Below, one piece after another: positions 17,067-25,638 of a stretch of 53,169 nt of DNA. Source of the stretch: Planctomycetaceae bacterium (GTDB lineage Bacteria; Planctomycetota; Planctomycetia; Pirellulales; Pirellulaceae); the NCBI GenBank assembly GCA_027487485.1, contig JAIYDN010000014.1, positions 1 through 53,169 on the forward strand, written 5' to 3'. A program made the position numbers and the translations under genes. Under the pieces are notes generated by a model, which had not been told where the DNA came from, did no database searches, and saw only the letters and a list, made by a program, of their open reading frames with translations. Position 1 is the stretch's first letter. Each line of letters begins with the position of its first letter.

Positions 17067-19367
17067 ATGAAGCCTTATCTTGCAGTACTTTTTGATAGTT
17101 TTCTTGAGTCGATGAAATCGAAAGTGCTGTGGGTATTGCTCGCCGCTTGGACTCTGATTTTGCTCGCCCTTTTTCCACTTTCCATGAGCAAAGGGGAAAC
17201 CTATGTTTTCACCAACGGCAACTTCAAGTCTGCGAAAATCATCTTAGATCAGCTTGCAGCGGCTTCGAATGGTAAAGGAACTCGAAAGCACAAAGCCATT
17301 TATGCAAAGCTCGATGAGGACTTTCAGGGAATTTTAAAGCAACGCCAAACCAATCAACGCCGCATCTCAATTGGCAAGATGATCGAATCGTTCAATAAAT
17401 TGTTGAAGGAAAAGGACCTTTATGATGCTGCGGTTTGGCCAACTGCGGTGAAGCGTCCCGAGCTAAAGGAACTGATCGAAAACCCAAATCGTTCAGACTT
17501 GGAACTCGAGAAACTGAATCGTGGCTTGATCGATCTTGCTTTCGAAGGTTCGATTTCCTCGAGTTCGGGACAAGCGACTTGGATCACGTACGCTGGCTTG
17601 CGGCTAGGAAACGGATTACCGATTTCTCAATCCCAATTGCGAACGATCATCGAAACCGTCATCTTTCCACTGGTAATGCGATTGGGCTTAGGGATTGGCG
17701 CCATGCTGGTCGCGATCATTATCACCAGCCCGATGATTCCAGACATGTTTCAAACGGGCTCGATGCATCTGTTGCTTAGCAAACCTATCTCGCGCAGCTT
17801 GCTGTTCCTGACCAAGTTCGTTGGCGGATGCACCTTCGTCGCTCTGAATATTGTGTACCTCCTTGTCGGATTGTTTCTGTACGCGGGATTGCGGCTGGAA
17901 ATCTGGAACGCCGGGATTCTGTGGTGTATCCCGCTGTTCATATTTACGTTTATGATTTTTTACTCGGTCTCTGCCTTGTCTGGTTTGATATGGAAGAACC
18001 CTATCATCAGCGTGGTCGTCACGGCCATGTTTTGGGCGACTTGCTTCACGGTAGGTTTGATCCATTTCTTCTTCAATGATTTTGTAAATTCTCAAGGACA
18101 AACTCAGCGGGTCTTTTCTATCAACGACAAGCCAATCCTATCGACGCAACAAGGTCGGATCCAGTTTTGGAATGAAGAAGATCGTGCATGGAAAACCGCC
18201 TTCGGTGAAGTCGACGGTCAAAAAGTACTAGGGCCCATCTGGCTCCCGAAAGAAAAGTCAATGTACTTTGCGCGCCCTCCACGTTTGCCGTTTGGTATCA
18301 GTATCGGGCAAGACACTCGACTTGAGTTGGCGCACCTGCCCGATTTCGCAGATGCATCGGACACCAGCTTCCAATCAAAGCCCTGGGACGACGGACGTTT
18401 GGATAGCGGACCTGAACTTCCCTCGGACCCGCAACAATTGTTTGCATGGAAGGATACTTTCGGGGTATTGACCGCCGAGGGAATCTACCGCTTTGACGCG
18501 GAAGCAAGCGTGAAGGCAGAGCAACAAAAATCGATGCTGGGCGGGTTTGGCTTTGGCTTGCCGAAAAATCTGATCCCTGCATACCCCGCCATGACAAAAA
18601 AGTTTGAATACAAAAAGCCTTTGGATATCGGGGTCGCACCCTCGTTTGCTCGGGTAGTCCTTTACTCGAATGGAAAAGTGATCGATCTCAAAGCGACCGA
18701 AGATGGATTGGAAGAGTCGGGACAATTGAGTTTGGACATTCCATCCGAAACAGTTGCCATCCTGGGCGCTAACGATAAAACAGCCGTGGTTTGCCCTATT
18801 GGTATGGCCCCGTTTGTCATCGATCTCGAAGCAATGAAGATCCAAGGCCGAATCGAAACTATTGGCGATGATACGATCAATCAAGTTCGAGTCGACACGA
18901 ACGGAAAGTTTGTGCTTCTTGCAACGAATGGAAAAGTATGGACCGTCGATGCCACCGGGCAATCCTGTGAAAAGCCATCGATTGCAGGCCAAGGATCAGC
19001 GTTTGCAATTCATTTCAATGAATCCAACCAACTTTGGGTGGCACATGCTCGCGGCAAAGTAGACTTGGTAGATCTCAGTACAGGCTCTTCCATCACTTCG
19101 ATTCGCCCACGGGCATTCACCTCACAGCTCATCTTCGATTATCTAGTGAATCCTTTTTACCAAGTCAATCCGAAGCCTTCAGCGATGAACGATACGATCG
19201 AGTACGTACTTAAGAATTCGAAGAACAAAACCATTGCAATCGACCGTGGCGATCTGGATTTGCCAAAGATCGCATCCGACCCCTGGACTCCAATTTGGAC
19301 CAACCTTTTGTTTATCGGTTTCATGCTGGGCATTAGTTGCTGGTATTTGTACCGACAAGATCTCTAG
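17067..19367 (+). CDS. ABC-2-type permease with large non-cytoplasmic insert
   Basis: 766 residues. TM1 is near 20-40. A soluble stretch follows (about 45-205), with helical character at LDEDFQGILKQRQTNQRRIS. Then come at least four TM helices (about 208-335: LGLGIGAMLVAIIITSPMI; FVALNIVYLLVGLFLYAGL; LWCIPLFIFTFMIFYSVSAL; VVVTAMFWATCFTVGLIHFFF). The motif SMHLLLSKPISRSLLFLTKF is typical of ABC-2 exporters. Residues about 337-738 form a soluble domain with repeating WD-like strands (FGVLTAEGIYRFD, VVCPIGMAPFVIDLE, FVLLATNGKVWTVD, LWVAHARGKVDLVDL) that reads like a beta-propeller. A final TM (LLFIGFMLGISCWYLY) ends the chain. Works with the ATPase at 16006. Confidence 0.88.
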   Translation: MKPYLAVLFDSFLESMKSKVLWVLLAAWTLILLALFPLSMSKGETYVFTNGNFKSAKIILDQLAAASNGKGTRKHKAIYAKLDEDFQGILKQRQTNQRRISIGKMIESFNKLLKEKDLYDAAVWPTAVKRPELKELIENPNRSDLELEKLNRGLIDLAFEGSISSSSGQATWITYAGLRLGNGLPISQSQLRTIIETVIFPLVMRLGLGIGAMLVAIIITSPMIPDMFQTGSMHLLLSKPISRSLLFLTKFVGGCTFVALNIVYLLVGLFLYAGLRLEIWNAGILWCIPLFIFTFMIFYSVSALSGLIWKNPIISVVVTAMFWATCFTVGLIHFFFNDFVNSQGQTQRVFSINDKPILSTQQGRIQFWNEEDRAWKTAFGEVDGQKVLGPIWLPKEKSMYFARPPRLPFGISIGQDTRLELAHLPDFADASDTSFQSKPWDDGRLDSGPELPSDPQQLFAWKDTFGVLTAEGIYRFDAEASVKAEQQKSMLGGFGFGLPKNLIPAYPAMTKKFEYKKPLDIGVAPSFARVVLYSNGKVIDLKATEDGLEESGQLSLDIPSETVAILGANDKTAVVCPIGMAPFVIDLEAMKIQGRIETIGDDTINQVRVDTNGKFVLLATNGKVWTVDATGQSCEKPSIAGQGSAFAIHFNESNQLWVAHARGKVDLVDLSTGSSITSIRPRAFTSQLIFDYLVNPFYQVNPKPSAMNDTIEYVLKNSKNKTIAIDRGDLDLPKIASDPWTPIWTNLLFIGFMLGISCWYLYRQDL

Positions 19368-19485
19368 TCGCTTTACGGGTTCGGCAGCCTCGAGACAGAC
19401 CACAATTTCCATGTCTTTGCATTGCGACGCTCGCAACTATCGGGAAACCAGGAGACGCGGAGACCATAGAGATAAAGTGCTCACA

Positions 19486-19512
19486 GAATCATTCAAGTCC
19501 AAGTCCTCTGAA
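19486..19512 (-). pseudogene. possible remnant of a DUF1559-type coding sequence
   Basis: 19486-19512 matches about 20075-20101, inside the neighbouring DUF1559 gene, at all but about two positions, in the same orientation, with a 19-base exact core. On the minus strand it reads EDLDLNDS, as in the gene. The flanks do not obviously continue the similarity, so this could be a decayed copy or a short conversion tract. Confidence 0.35.
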
Positions 19513-19566
19513 CTAAAGAAAGTGTCAGTAACGAATGGCACTGGCAATTAGCGCACCAAACCTTTT

Positions 19567-19596
19567 GCGACACTTCGGGGCAAGCCCGAGTGTCGC
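19567..19596. repeat. strong hairpin, GCGACACT...AGTGTCGC
   Basis: Arms GCGACACT-t-CGGG and CCCG-AGTGTCGC with a short loop. A partial third arm (GCGACACT) follows at 19628. It could end the ABC operon transcript or be a dispersed palindrome; there is no T tract. Confidence 0.7.
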
Positions 19597-19750
19597 TTGG
19601 CTGGCGATTCCATCCTTAGCCCGGTGGGCGACACTTTGGCTAGTCTTTCGTGAATTCCCTTGTACCTCCCTCCGGGCTTAGCAAATAGTTGAGCACGAGT
19701 CCGCTGCCCCGTTCTGATAAATTTGTCTGACTCCAGCGAAGTATTTTTTA

Positions 19751-19830
19751 AAACACAGAGTCACAGAGTTCACAGAGGGACGGACTGTCTGTAAAGGTCT
19801 TTTCTCTGTGTCCTCCGTGTCTCTGTGTTT
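19751..19830. repeat. inverted repeat of CACAGAG motifs
   Basis: Left arm 19751-19778 (AAACACAGAGTCACAGAG...) pairs with 19803-19830 (...GTCTCTGTGTTT) with about four mismatches across 28 bp. It is built from repeated ACAGAG units. Confidence 0.8.
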
Positions 19831-19930
19831 CCAATAGAACGAGATCGGAATGGGGACAAGCTCGAATACCTGTCCCCAGCAGATGACCGGATCGCGGCTA
19901 GTGCCCACGGCTCAAGATGTGCAAACCAAG

Positions 19931-21559
19931 CTAGGGGACATTAACGACTTCGCCACCTTGGCTTGTCACCAATGCTTCGAAGGTTTCGCTGTCGATTGCG
20001 TTGGAGATCGTTCGGACCGAACCATCAAAGAATCCCGCTTGGGCTGTCGGGGATCGAAGCAAGCTGAAGTTTTCCGAATCGTTCAAGTCCAAGTCCTCTG
20101 GCTTGGTCCAAGGGACGGCATACTCATCTTGCACTTCGACAATAGCAATGGTGTTCGACGTGCCATCAGTGATGGTGTTCATCTTGGGTTTCTTGGAATT
20201 CCAAATCGTGTCGTCGCGATAGGGAGCCAAATACACGGTATGGCCTTTTTCCGCCTGCGAGGATGGATGCCTGAAGAAGGCCGGCATGCGGTCCACCAGC
20301 TGAATGTTATGAGGGCTGTCCCATGGTTCGTCTTGATGAAATTCCTGATACAATGCATTTTCCTCGAGGTAAGGAAGTAGGGCAACGCGCCAGCTGAGCA
20401 GCTTCCCACCGTTCTTATCGACCGTCGCGCGAAGTGGGAATTGTCGGTAGGCCGATTCGTAATTGAGCATCGCCAGCAAAAGTTGCTTCACATTGTTGGA
20501 AGACTGCATCCGTCGCGCTGCTTCGCGAGCCGCTTGTACCGCTGGTAACAGCAGACCCGTCAATACGCCGATGGTCGGGATGGAGTAGCTGTAGGTTCCG
20601 TTGATGGCGATTTCATCACCGTTGACGGTCCAGAGGTCGGCTTTGCCGAGAAATTCTTTAGCCCGCTCCATGTACTGAATGCATGCTTGCTTCAACTCGG
20701 GGGACATTTCTTGTTCTTGACGGATCGCGTTTCGCAGCGATAGCTCCGCGAATTCCATCCCATTGGTCCGTAAGTTCTCGAGGGCGGTTGCAAGTCTTGC
20801 AGCGGATTCGCCGTCTTTCGCTACCAGCTTTAATTCGATTTGGGCGCTCAATCCAGCCATGTCGTTGGAACTGACGACATACTCCAGCTCTTCAATAACC
20901 ACTTCGATATCTTGATACAAAGAGGGTGGGATCTGCGATTCCATATCGGCAAGGCCGCCTGCAATGATCGGCTTGATGTTGGCAAAATTGGTCACCGATC
21001 GCATTGGATATTTGGAGGCGTTCAGCAGATCGATCGCTTTGCTACCCTTGGATGGTTTGCCCAGCATTCGGCGAAGCGTCCCTTCGCTTCCGAACAGAAT
21101 GACCTGCTCTTCCGTTTGAGCGATCTTGATGGGTGCATCGTTGGCATTGCGAGATCGCATCCCTTTGATCTTTGGGGAGTTTACTACTTCGCCGAACAGT
21201 TTGGAGCTCAAATCAGCGATGTCCACCGGTTTGGTCGTTCGGATGACGCCACCGAACTCAGGACCATTCGGGGAAGGCATGCTTGCCGAGATGTCCACGC
21301 TGTCGATCAACAAAGGGTCGACTCCTAGCTCTTGGATGCCAAAGGCAGAAATGATCTCCCATGGAACCATTTCTAAGTCCTTGCGGTTGCGAATCGCCCC
21401 GACATCAATCGACGTGATGGAGATCGAATCGGCAACCGTTTGGCTATAACGCGGTGAAGGCGTTTGAGCAGATAAGTTGGTAGCAAGTGCGACCGAAGCG
21501 AACAGCCCCGTTAACCACAGAGGTAAAGTCCGTCCGTGAAGAAGAAAAGATTTCATCAT
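19931..21559 (-). CDS. exported protein with C-terminal DUF1559 domain
   Basis: 542 residues; signal peptide (LPLWLTGLFASVALATNLSA). The N-terminal 300 residues form a domain of unknown function (SISITSIDVGAIRNRKDLEMV; EEQVILFGSEGTLRRML). From about 318 the sequence IGVLTGLLLPAVQAAREAARRMQ is the segment that normally follows the prepilin-type cleavage site of DUF1559 proteins. Here it sits inside the chain behind a Sec-type signal, so it is probably not processed as a pilin. The DUF1559 domain follows: LLAMLNYESAYRQFP, LLSWRVALLPYLEE, FHQDEPWDSPHN, DGTSNTIAIVEV, and FFDGSVRTI at the end. It probably acts at the cell surface; role unknown. ATG 21559 and ATG 21556 are equivalent starts. Confidence 0.88.
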   Translation of the reverse strand: MMKSFLLHGRTLPLWLTGLFASVALATNLSAQTPSPRYSQTVADSISITSIDVGAIRNRKDLEMVPWEIISAFGIQELGVDPLLIDSVDISASMPSPNGPEFGGVIRTTKPVDIADLSSKLFGEVVNSPKIKGMRSRNANDAPIKIAQTEEQVILFGSEGTLRRMLGKPSKGSKAIDLLNASKYPMRSVTNFANIKPIIAGGLADMESQIPPSLYQDIEVVIEELEYVVSSNDMAGLSAQIELKLVAKDGESAARLATALENLRTNGMEFAELSLRNAIRQEQEMSPELKQACIQYMERAKEFLGKADLWTVNGDEIAINGTYSYSIPTIGVLTGLLLPAVQAAREAARRMQSSNNVKQLLLAMLNYESAYRQFPLRATVDKNGGKLLSWRVALLPYLEENALYQEFHQDEPWDSPHNIQLVDRMPAFFRHPSSQAEKGHTVYLAPYRDDTIWNSKKPKMNTITDGTSNTIAIVEVQDEYAVPWTKPEDLDLNDSENFSLLRSPTAQAGFFDGSVRTISNAIDSETFEALVTSQGGEVVNVP

Positions 21560-21673
21560 TGGAACATCCCGAAAAAACTAAACTTTTGGAACTCAATACG
21601 TTTTCGCATTGTAGCCCATTCGCTGGCCCCTTGGGTGTTCGATGAACGCTTTGGAAAATAGGTCCGATACGCC

Positions 21674-22504
21674 TTAGTTCGGCGCAGAATGCCGTGGGTC
21701 AAACTTGTGACCGCGCAAGAACGCTCGCCAGCTTCGAAAGTAGTCGTACCAGCCTAAACGCTTGGGGCGACTTGCGATGACATACTGGAAAGCAGATCCT
21801 TCCCTTTGGATCACGCTATTGGCGAGTTCTGTTTGAGTTTGCCTTAGACGCTGGGTCAACAATTCATTCCACTGCGACTTGTTCAGTTCGGTCTCTGCGT
21901 GTTTTCGATGGTCGCAATGAATAGCGTCTCCCAGTTTCGCAAAGATCTGCGGGCGGCTTTCGTCCCAGAATCCGTATTCCAAGGCAAGCGGAACAAAGAC
22001 AATTTCAGGAACCTTCGAAACCAAATGCGATAAGCCAGGCATTAATTCTGGCGAATGATCGCGTACGTCGGTGAACTTGCCTTCGGGGGTGATGAAGAGT
22101 GCCGAATTGGGTGTCTGCAAGATGACTTGCGTGGTTGCTAAAAAGTCAGCTGCCCCGCGAATGGTGTTCAATTTGAGGCCGTAGAAGCCTAATTGAGCCA
22201 TGATGCGGTAGTTCTTGAGCGCATCCGCATCGATCGGGGCATAGAAGACACGATTCGAAAAGTACTTTTGCCGTATCAAAGAAGCGCTGATCGGATCCCA
22301 CCAGCTGGCATGATTCGCAAAGACAACCACAGGTGTTGTCGGTGGTATACGATCAAGCTCGGCACCGTTTACTTGGATGGCAAACGACTGGAATTGCTTG
22401 GCAACCATGCGGCTCGAAAAGTACAGGAAGCCATCTACCAACCATTTTTTGGAGGTTGGTAATGTTGGTTGGCTTCGGGGTGCGTTCGAGCTTTTGCGGT
22501 TCAT
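21674..22504 (-). CDS. PlsC-like 1-acylglycerol-phosphate/lysophospholipid acyltransferase
   Basis: 276 residues. The catalytic NHx4D box is NHASWWD (about residue 68) and the acceptor region is FITPEGKFTD (EG motif). The flanking VVVFANHASWWDPISASLIRQ is typical of membrane-associated acyltransferases that transfer acyl chains to lysophospholipids or other glycerol phosphates. There is no strong TM helix apart from a hydrophobic N-terminal patch, so a monotopic association is likely. The gene lies 13 bp after the isomerase-like gene on the same strand, suggesting co-transcription. The exact acceptor cannot be told from the sequence. Confidence 0.88.
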   Translation of the reverse strand: MNRKSSNAPRSQPTLPTSKKWLVDGFLYFSSRMVAKQFQSFAIQVNGAELDRIPPTTPVVVFANHASWWDPISASLIRQKYFSNRVFYAPIDADALKNYRIMAQLGFYGLKLNTIRGAADFLATTQVILQTPNSALFITPEGKFTDVRDHSPELMPGLSHLVSKVPEIVFVPLALEYGFWDESRPQIFAKLGDAIHCDHRKHAETELNKSQWNELLTQRLRQTQTELANSVIQREGSAFQYVIASRPKRLGWYDYFRSWRAFLRGHKFDPRHSAPN

Positions 22505-22517
22505 TCCTTAGGGCGAA

Positions 22518-23279
22518 TTACAGAAGGCTATCGAGCAAAAGTCGAAGCTTTCTCAGTTCTTGCCGCATATCCATCCCCTCCATAGGGGACATGTCGACAC
22601 TCAAGGCTAAATCGTATCCCACAGTTTCCAGTTGAGTGATGAGACGGCCGTATTCGATTTCGCCTTGACCGACGCGGACTTGCAATTGGTCTTTTTTGGA
22701 ATCGCGAAGATGAACGTGGTAGACATACTTCATCAGCTTTTCATAGTTTTTGTTGCGATTGTTGCTGCACAAGTAATGGCTTGGGTCCAGCGTTAGCCCC
22801 ACTCCAGGCACATAATCGCACAAATTCTTGACGGTGTCCGGGTCTTCGCTCAGGCAGCCCATTTGGCTTTTCAGTCCAATTCGGACACCACGGCTCTCGG
22901 AAATCTCTACCAACTTTTGGAGATGCTCCACTTCTTGATTGAAAGGAGTACCATGTTCACCACTTGGGATCGTCAGCGAAACCACTTTGGTTGCTTTCGC
23001 AAGATCGCAGATTTTTGAGAATCGTTCGTAGTGGACCGGTCCCTCCGCATCGATTCGGACGTTATAACTGCAAATATCCAGACGGTGCGTGTCGCGAACG
23101 ATGCGCAGGCACTCGTCGAACTCCTCCACAATCCTGGCAGGAGGCATTTGTATGCCTTTGTCATCGAGCACAATTTCCACAGCGGTGAATTCAAGATCGC
23201 TAAGGACCTCGATCACATCGGGCAATGGAATATCAGGAAAGCAACCAGTTGATGCAGCTACATACACGACGTTAATCAC
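22518..23279 (-). CDS. sugar phosphate isomerase/epimerase-like TIM-barrel protein
   Basis: 253 residues of the xylose-isomerase-like (AP endonuclease family 2) barrel. Metal-site-type residues are visible at EIVLDDKG (Glu, about 35), GLTLDPSHYLC (Asp/His), VYHVHLRDSK (His and Asp) and LSVDMSP. Family members isomerise sugars or keto sugars or act as epimerases; substrate unknown. The start is a GTG at 23279. It sits almost on top of the AAAGGAG ribosome binding site, so a second GTG at 23267 (VYVAASTG) may be the real start. The gene is divergent from recG (72 bp apart). Confidence 0.82.
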   Translation of the reverse strand: MINVVYVAASTGCFPDIPLPDVIEVLSDLEFTAVEIVLDDKGIQMPPARIVEEFDECLRIVRDTHRLDICSYNVRIDAEGPVHYERFSKICDLAKATKVVSLTIPSGEHGTPFNQEVEHLQKLVEISESRGVRIGLKSQMGCLSEDPDTVKNLCDYVPGVGLTLDPSHYLCSNNRNKNYEKLMKYVYHVHLRDSKKDQLQVRVGQGEIEYGRLITQLETVGYDLALSVDMSPMEGMDMRQELRKLRLLLDSLL

Positions 23280-23351
23280 TCCTTTGGAACTGTCAGTTTA
23301 AGATCCCCATTATCCGCAGGAACGGCAACCTGACAACCACGCTTTAGCAAC

Positions 23352-25625
23352 ATGTCCCATGATCCTTTGCAAACTTCGCTGATTCGTTTGGGAGCCAACG
23401 CTCTGAACTCGTCGGCCATAAAAGCCGTCGAGACTCCCGCCCGTATCGGTTTGGAAGCGTCGACTCCCCTCCAGTTTGTGCCTGGAATCGGCCCCAATCG
23501 GCTCGAGTTGTTTCATCGTTTAGGAATTCGTCGAACCACGGACTTGCTCTTCTTTTTTCCACGTAGTTACCAAGATATCGCCCCTTATCAGTCCATCACC
23601 GAACTGGAATCGGGTGTGCGAGCAAGTGTCGTCGGGCAAGTCGTCGACATGGACCAACGCGTCAGCTTTGAGGGCCGAAGTAGTGTTGGAATTTTGCTAG
23701 CAATCGAAGGGGGAGGATTTGTTCGCTGTGTTTGGTACAACCAGCCGTTTCGCCGGCAACAGTACTCGCAAGGAATGCGAGTGATCGCCACGGGGGTGGT
23801 GAAGCCGACCGGGATTTCTTTTGAAATGAGGCACCCGGAGACAACCATTTTGGCAAATGACCAGCCTTTGCCGGCCGCGAAACCTCTTCCTGTATATCCG
23901 CTGACCGATGGGTTGCAGCAGCGTCATATCGCAAGCGCGGTGGAGGCTGTTCTTGCTTCTCTGTTGGATACCATGGAGGAAGCTTTGCCGGAATCGCTGC
24001 GGTTGGCAGCTACCAATTTCGCTACTGTGCCTAAAGAGCTTGGTTTACCGAAGGAGCTCGGTAAAGAACTTGAGCCCCACGAAACTGCGGGCTCCCAGCG
24101 TACGGCAGGGAATCCGCCTTTGATGGGGATTGCTCAGGCGTTGCGGGCGATTCACCAACCCAGTTCGATGGCTGAAGCGAACGAGGCCCGCCATCGCTTT
24201 ATTTTCCAAGAGTTGTTTGTCTATCAATTGGCGTTGGCCATGCGCCGACATCGGCTGCGGCATGAAAAGCCCGCACCGAAGATCGAAGCATCCCCTAAGA
24301 TTCACGCTCGCATCCTGCGGCGATTTCCGTTTGAATTGACGGGTGATCAATTGCGAGCCATCGAAGACGTACGTCGGGATATGGCCAGCGACATCCCCAT
24401 GAATCGACTTGTTCAGGGAGACGTGGGGAGCGGCAAGACGGTGATTGCGCAGTATGCAATGCTCAATGCGGTTGCGAACAAACAGCAAGCCGCTTTGATG
24501 GCTCCGACGGAACTCTTAGCGCGTCAACATTATTCGCGGTTGAAGGAGCAATTGGCGGGCAGCCAGGTCATGGTCGAGTTGCTTGTAGGTTCGATTTCAC
24601 AGCGAGATCGTACCGAATTGTTGCAACGGATTGGCATTGGAACCGTCGATCTTGTGGTGGGGACTCAATCGTTGCTCAGCGAACATGTTCAGTTTGCTTC
24701 CCTGGGATTGGTGGTCATCGATGAGCAGCATAAATTCGGAGTCGAACAGAGAGCTAGCCTGCGTGAGTCTCGATTGGTGCCTCATTATCTGGTTCTAAGC
24801 GCAACACCGATCCCTCGTACGATCGCTATGACGTTATTTGGCGATTTGGACGTGTCGATTCTGAAAGACAAGCCACCAGGGCGAGCGTCCGTGCATACGT
24901 ACCTTGGCAATGCGGCACAGCAAGCAAAGTGGTGGGACTTTGTAGCAAAGCAAGTGCAAAGCGGTCGCCAAGCGTACGTGGTGACACCTCGAGTGGAATC
25001 GGATCCCAATTCGGAAGTCCTGGGAGCGGAGCAGATGTTTGAGCAGTTGCGATCCGGGCCGTTGGCAGGCTTGCGATTGGATGTGCTTCATGGCCGCATG
25101 GATGGATCGGAAAAGCAAAGCAAGCTCGATGCTTTTTCTTCGGGGCAAACACAGGTTTTGGTCTCGACCACCGTGGTGGAAGTCGGGATCGATATCCCCA
25201 ACGCGACCATCATGACGATCTTGGATGCGGACCGACTTGGCCTTGCCCAGCTGCATCAATTGCGAGGTCGCGTCAGTCGTGGAAGCTATCCGGGGTACAT
25301 TTGTTTGTTTGCCAAACAGGGCTCCGCGCCCGAAGAGAACGCAAGACTGAGCGTTTTGGCATCGACCGACGATGGTTTTCAATTGGCAGAGCAAGACATG
25401 CGCATGCGGGGGCCAGGTGATTTGTTGGGAACCAAACAGATTGGGCTGCCATCGTTAAGGATTGCGGATCTGGTGCGGGATGCCGAGGTGTTGAACCAGG
25501 CCCGCAAGGTGGCGTTGGATTGCATCGAGCGCGATCCCAACCTAGATTTGCCGGAACACATGAAACTGAAGAGACAAGTAATCCAAAGGCATGGCGCATT
25601 AGCCGAGCTTGGGGATGTAGGATAG
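23352..25625 (+). CDS. recG: ATP-dependent DNA helicase RecG
   Basis: Branch-migration helicase that reverses stalled replication forks and processes Holliday junctions. 757 residues. The N-terminal OB/wedge domain is recognisable (LQFVPGIGPNRLELFHRLGI, LLFFFPRSYQD, VVGQVVDMDQRVSFEGR). Walker A is QGDVGSGKTVIA (about residue 356) and motif II is DEQH (about 456, the RecG-type DEQHKFGV). Motif III is LSATPIPRT, and the C-terminal motor has VEVGIDIPNATIM and QLRGRVSRG. A loop of about 40 residues with a PKELGLPKELGKEL repeat (about 220-265) interrupts the wedge-to-helicase linker. ATG 23352. The neighbour at 25639 follows closely. Confidence 0.97.
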   Translation: MSHDPLQTSLIRLGANALNSSAIKAVETPARIGLEASTPLQFVPGIGPNRLELFHRLGIRRTTDLLFFFPRSYQDIAPYQSITELESGVRASVVGQVVDMDQRVSFEGRSSVGILLAIEGGGFVRCVWYNQPFRRQQYSQGMRVIATGVVKPTGISFEMRHPETTILANDQPLPAAKPLPVYPLTDGLQQRHIASAVEAVLASLLDTMEEALPESLRLAATNFATVPKELGLPKELGKELEPHETAGSQRTAGNPPLMGIAQALRAIHQPSSMAEANEARHRFIFQELFVYQLALAMRRHRLRHEKPAPKIEASPKIHARILRRFPFELTGDQLRAIEDVRRDMASDIPMNRLVQGDVGSGKTVIAQYAMLNAVANKQQAALMAPTELLARQHYSRLKEQLAGSQVMVELLVGSISQRDRTELLQRIGIGTVDLVVGTQSLLSEHVQFASLGLVVIDEQHKFGVEQRASLRESRLVPHYLVLSATPIPRTIAMTLFGDLDVSILKDKPPGRASVHTYLGNAAQQAKWWDFVAKQVQSGRQAYVVTPRVESDPNSEVLGAEQMFEQLRSGPLAGLRLDVLHGRMDGSEKQSKLDAFSSGQTQVLVSTTVVEVGIDIPNATIMTILDADRLGLAQLHQLRGRVSRGSYPGYICLFAKQGSAPEENARLSVLASTDDGFQLAEQDMRMRGPGDLLGTKQIGLPSLRIADLVRDAEVLNQARKVALDCIERDPNLDLPEHMKLKRQVIQRHGALAELGDVG

Positions 25626-25638
25626 CGATCGATAAGGC

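Larger units (their letters stand above)
19368..19930 (+). other. repeat-rich intergenic region between convergent genes
   Basis: 563 bp without a gene. It holds a short stretch resembling the DUF1559 gene (19486-19512), a strong hairpin (19567-19596) and a CACAGAG-type inverted repeat (19751-19830). No true T-tract terminator was seen. Confidence 0.65.

Noticed and set aside
19368-19930. Insertion sequence remnant
   Set aside because: Inverted repeats are present but there is no transposase-like frame and no target duplication I can see.
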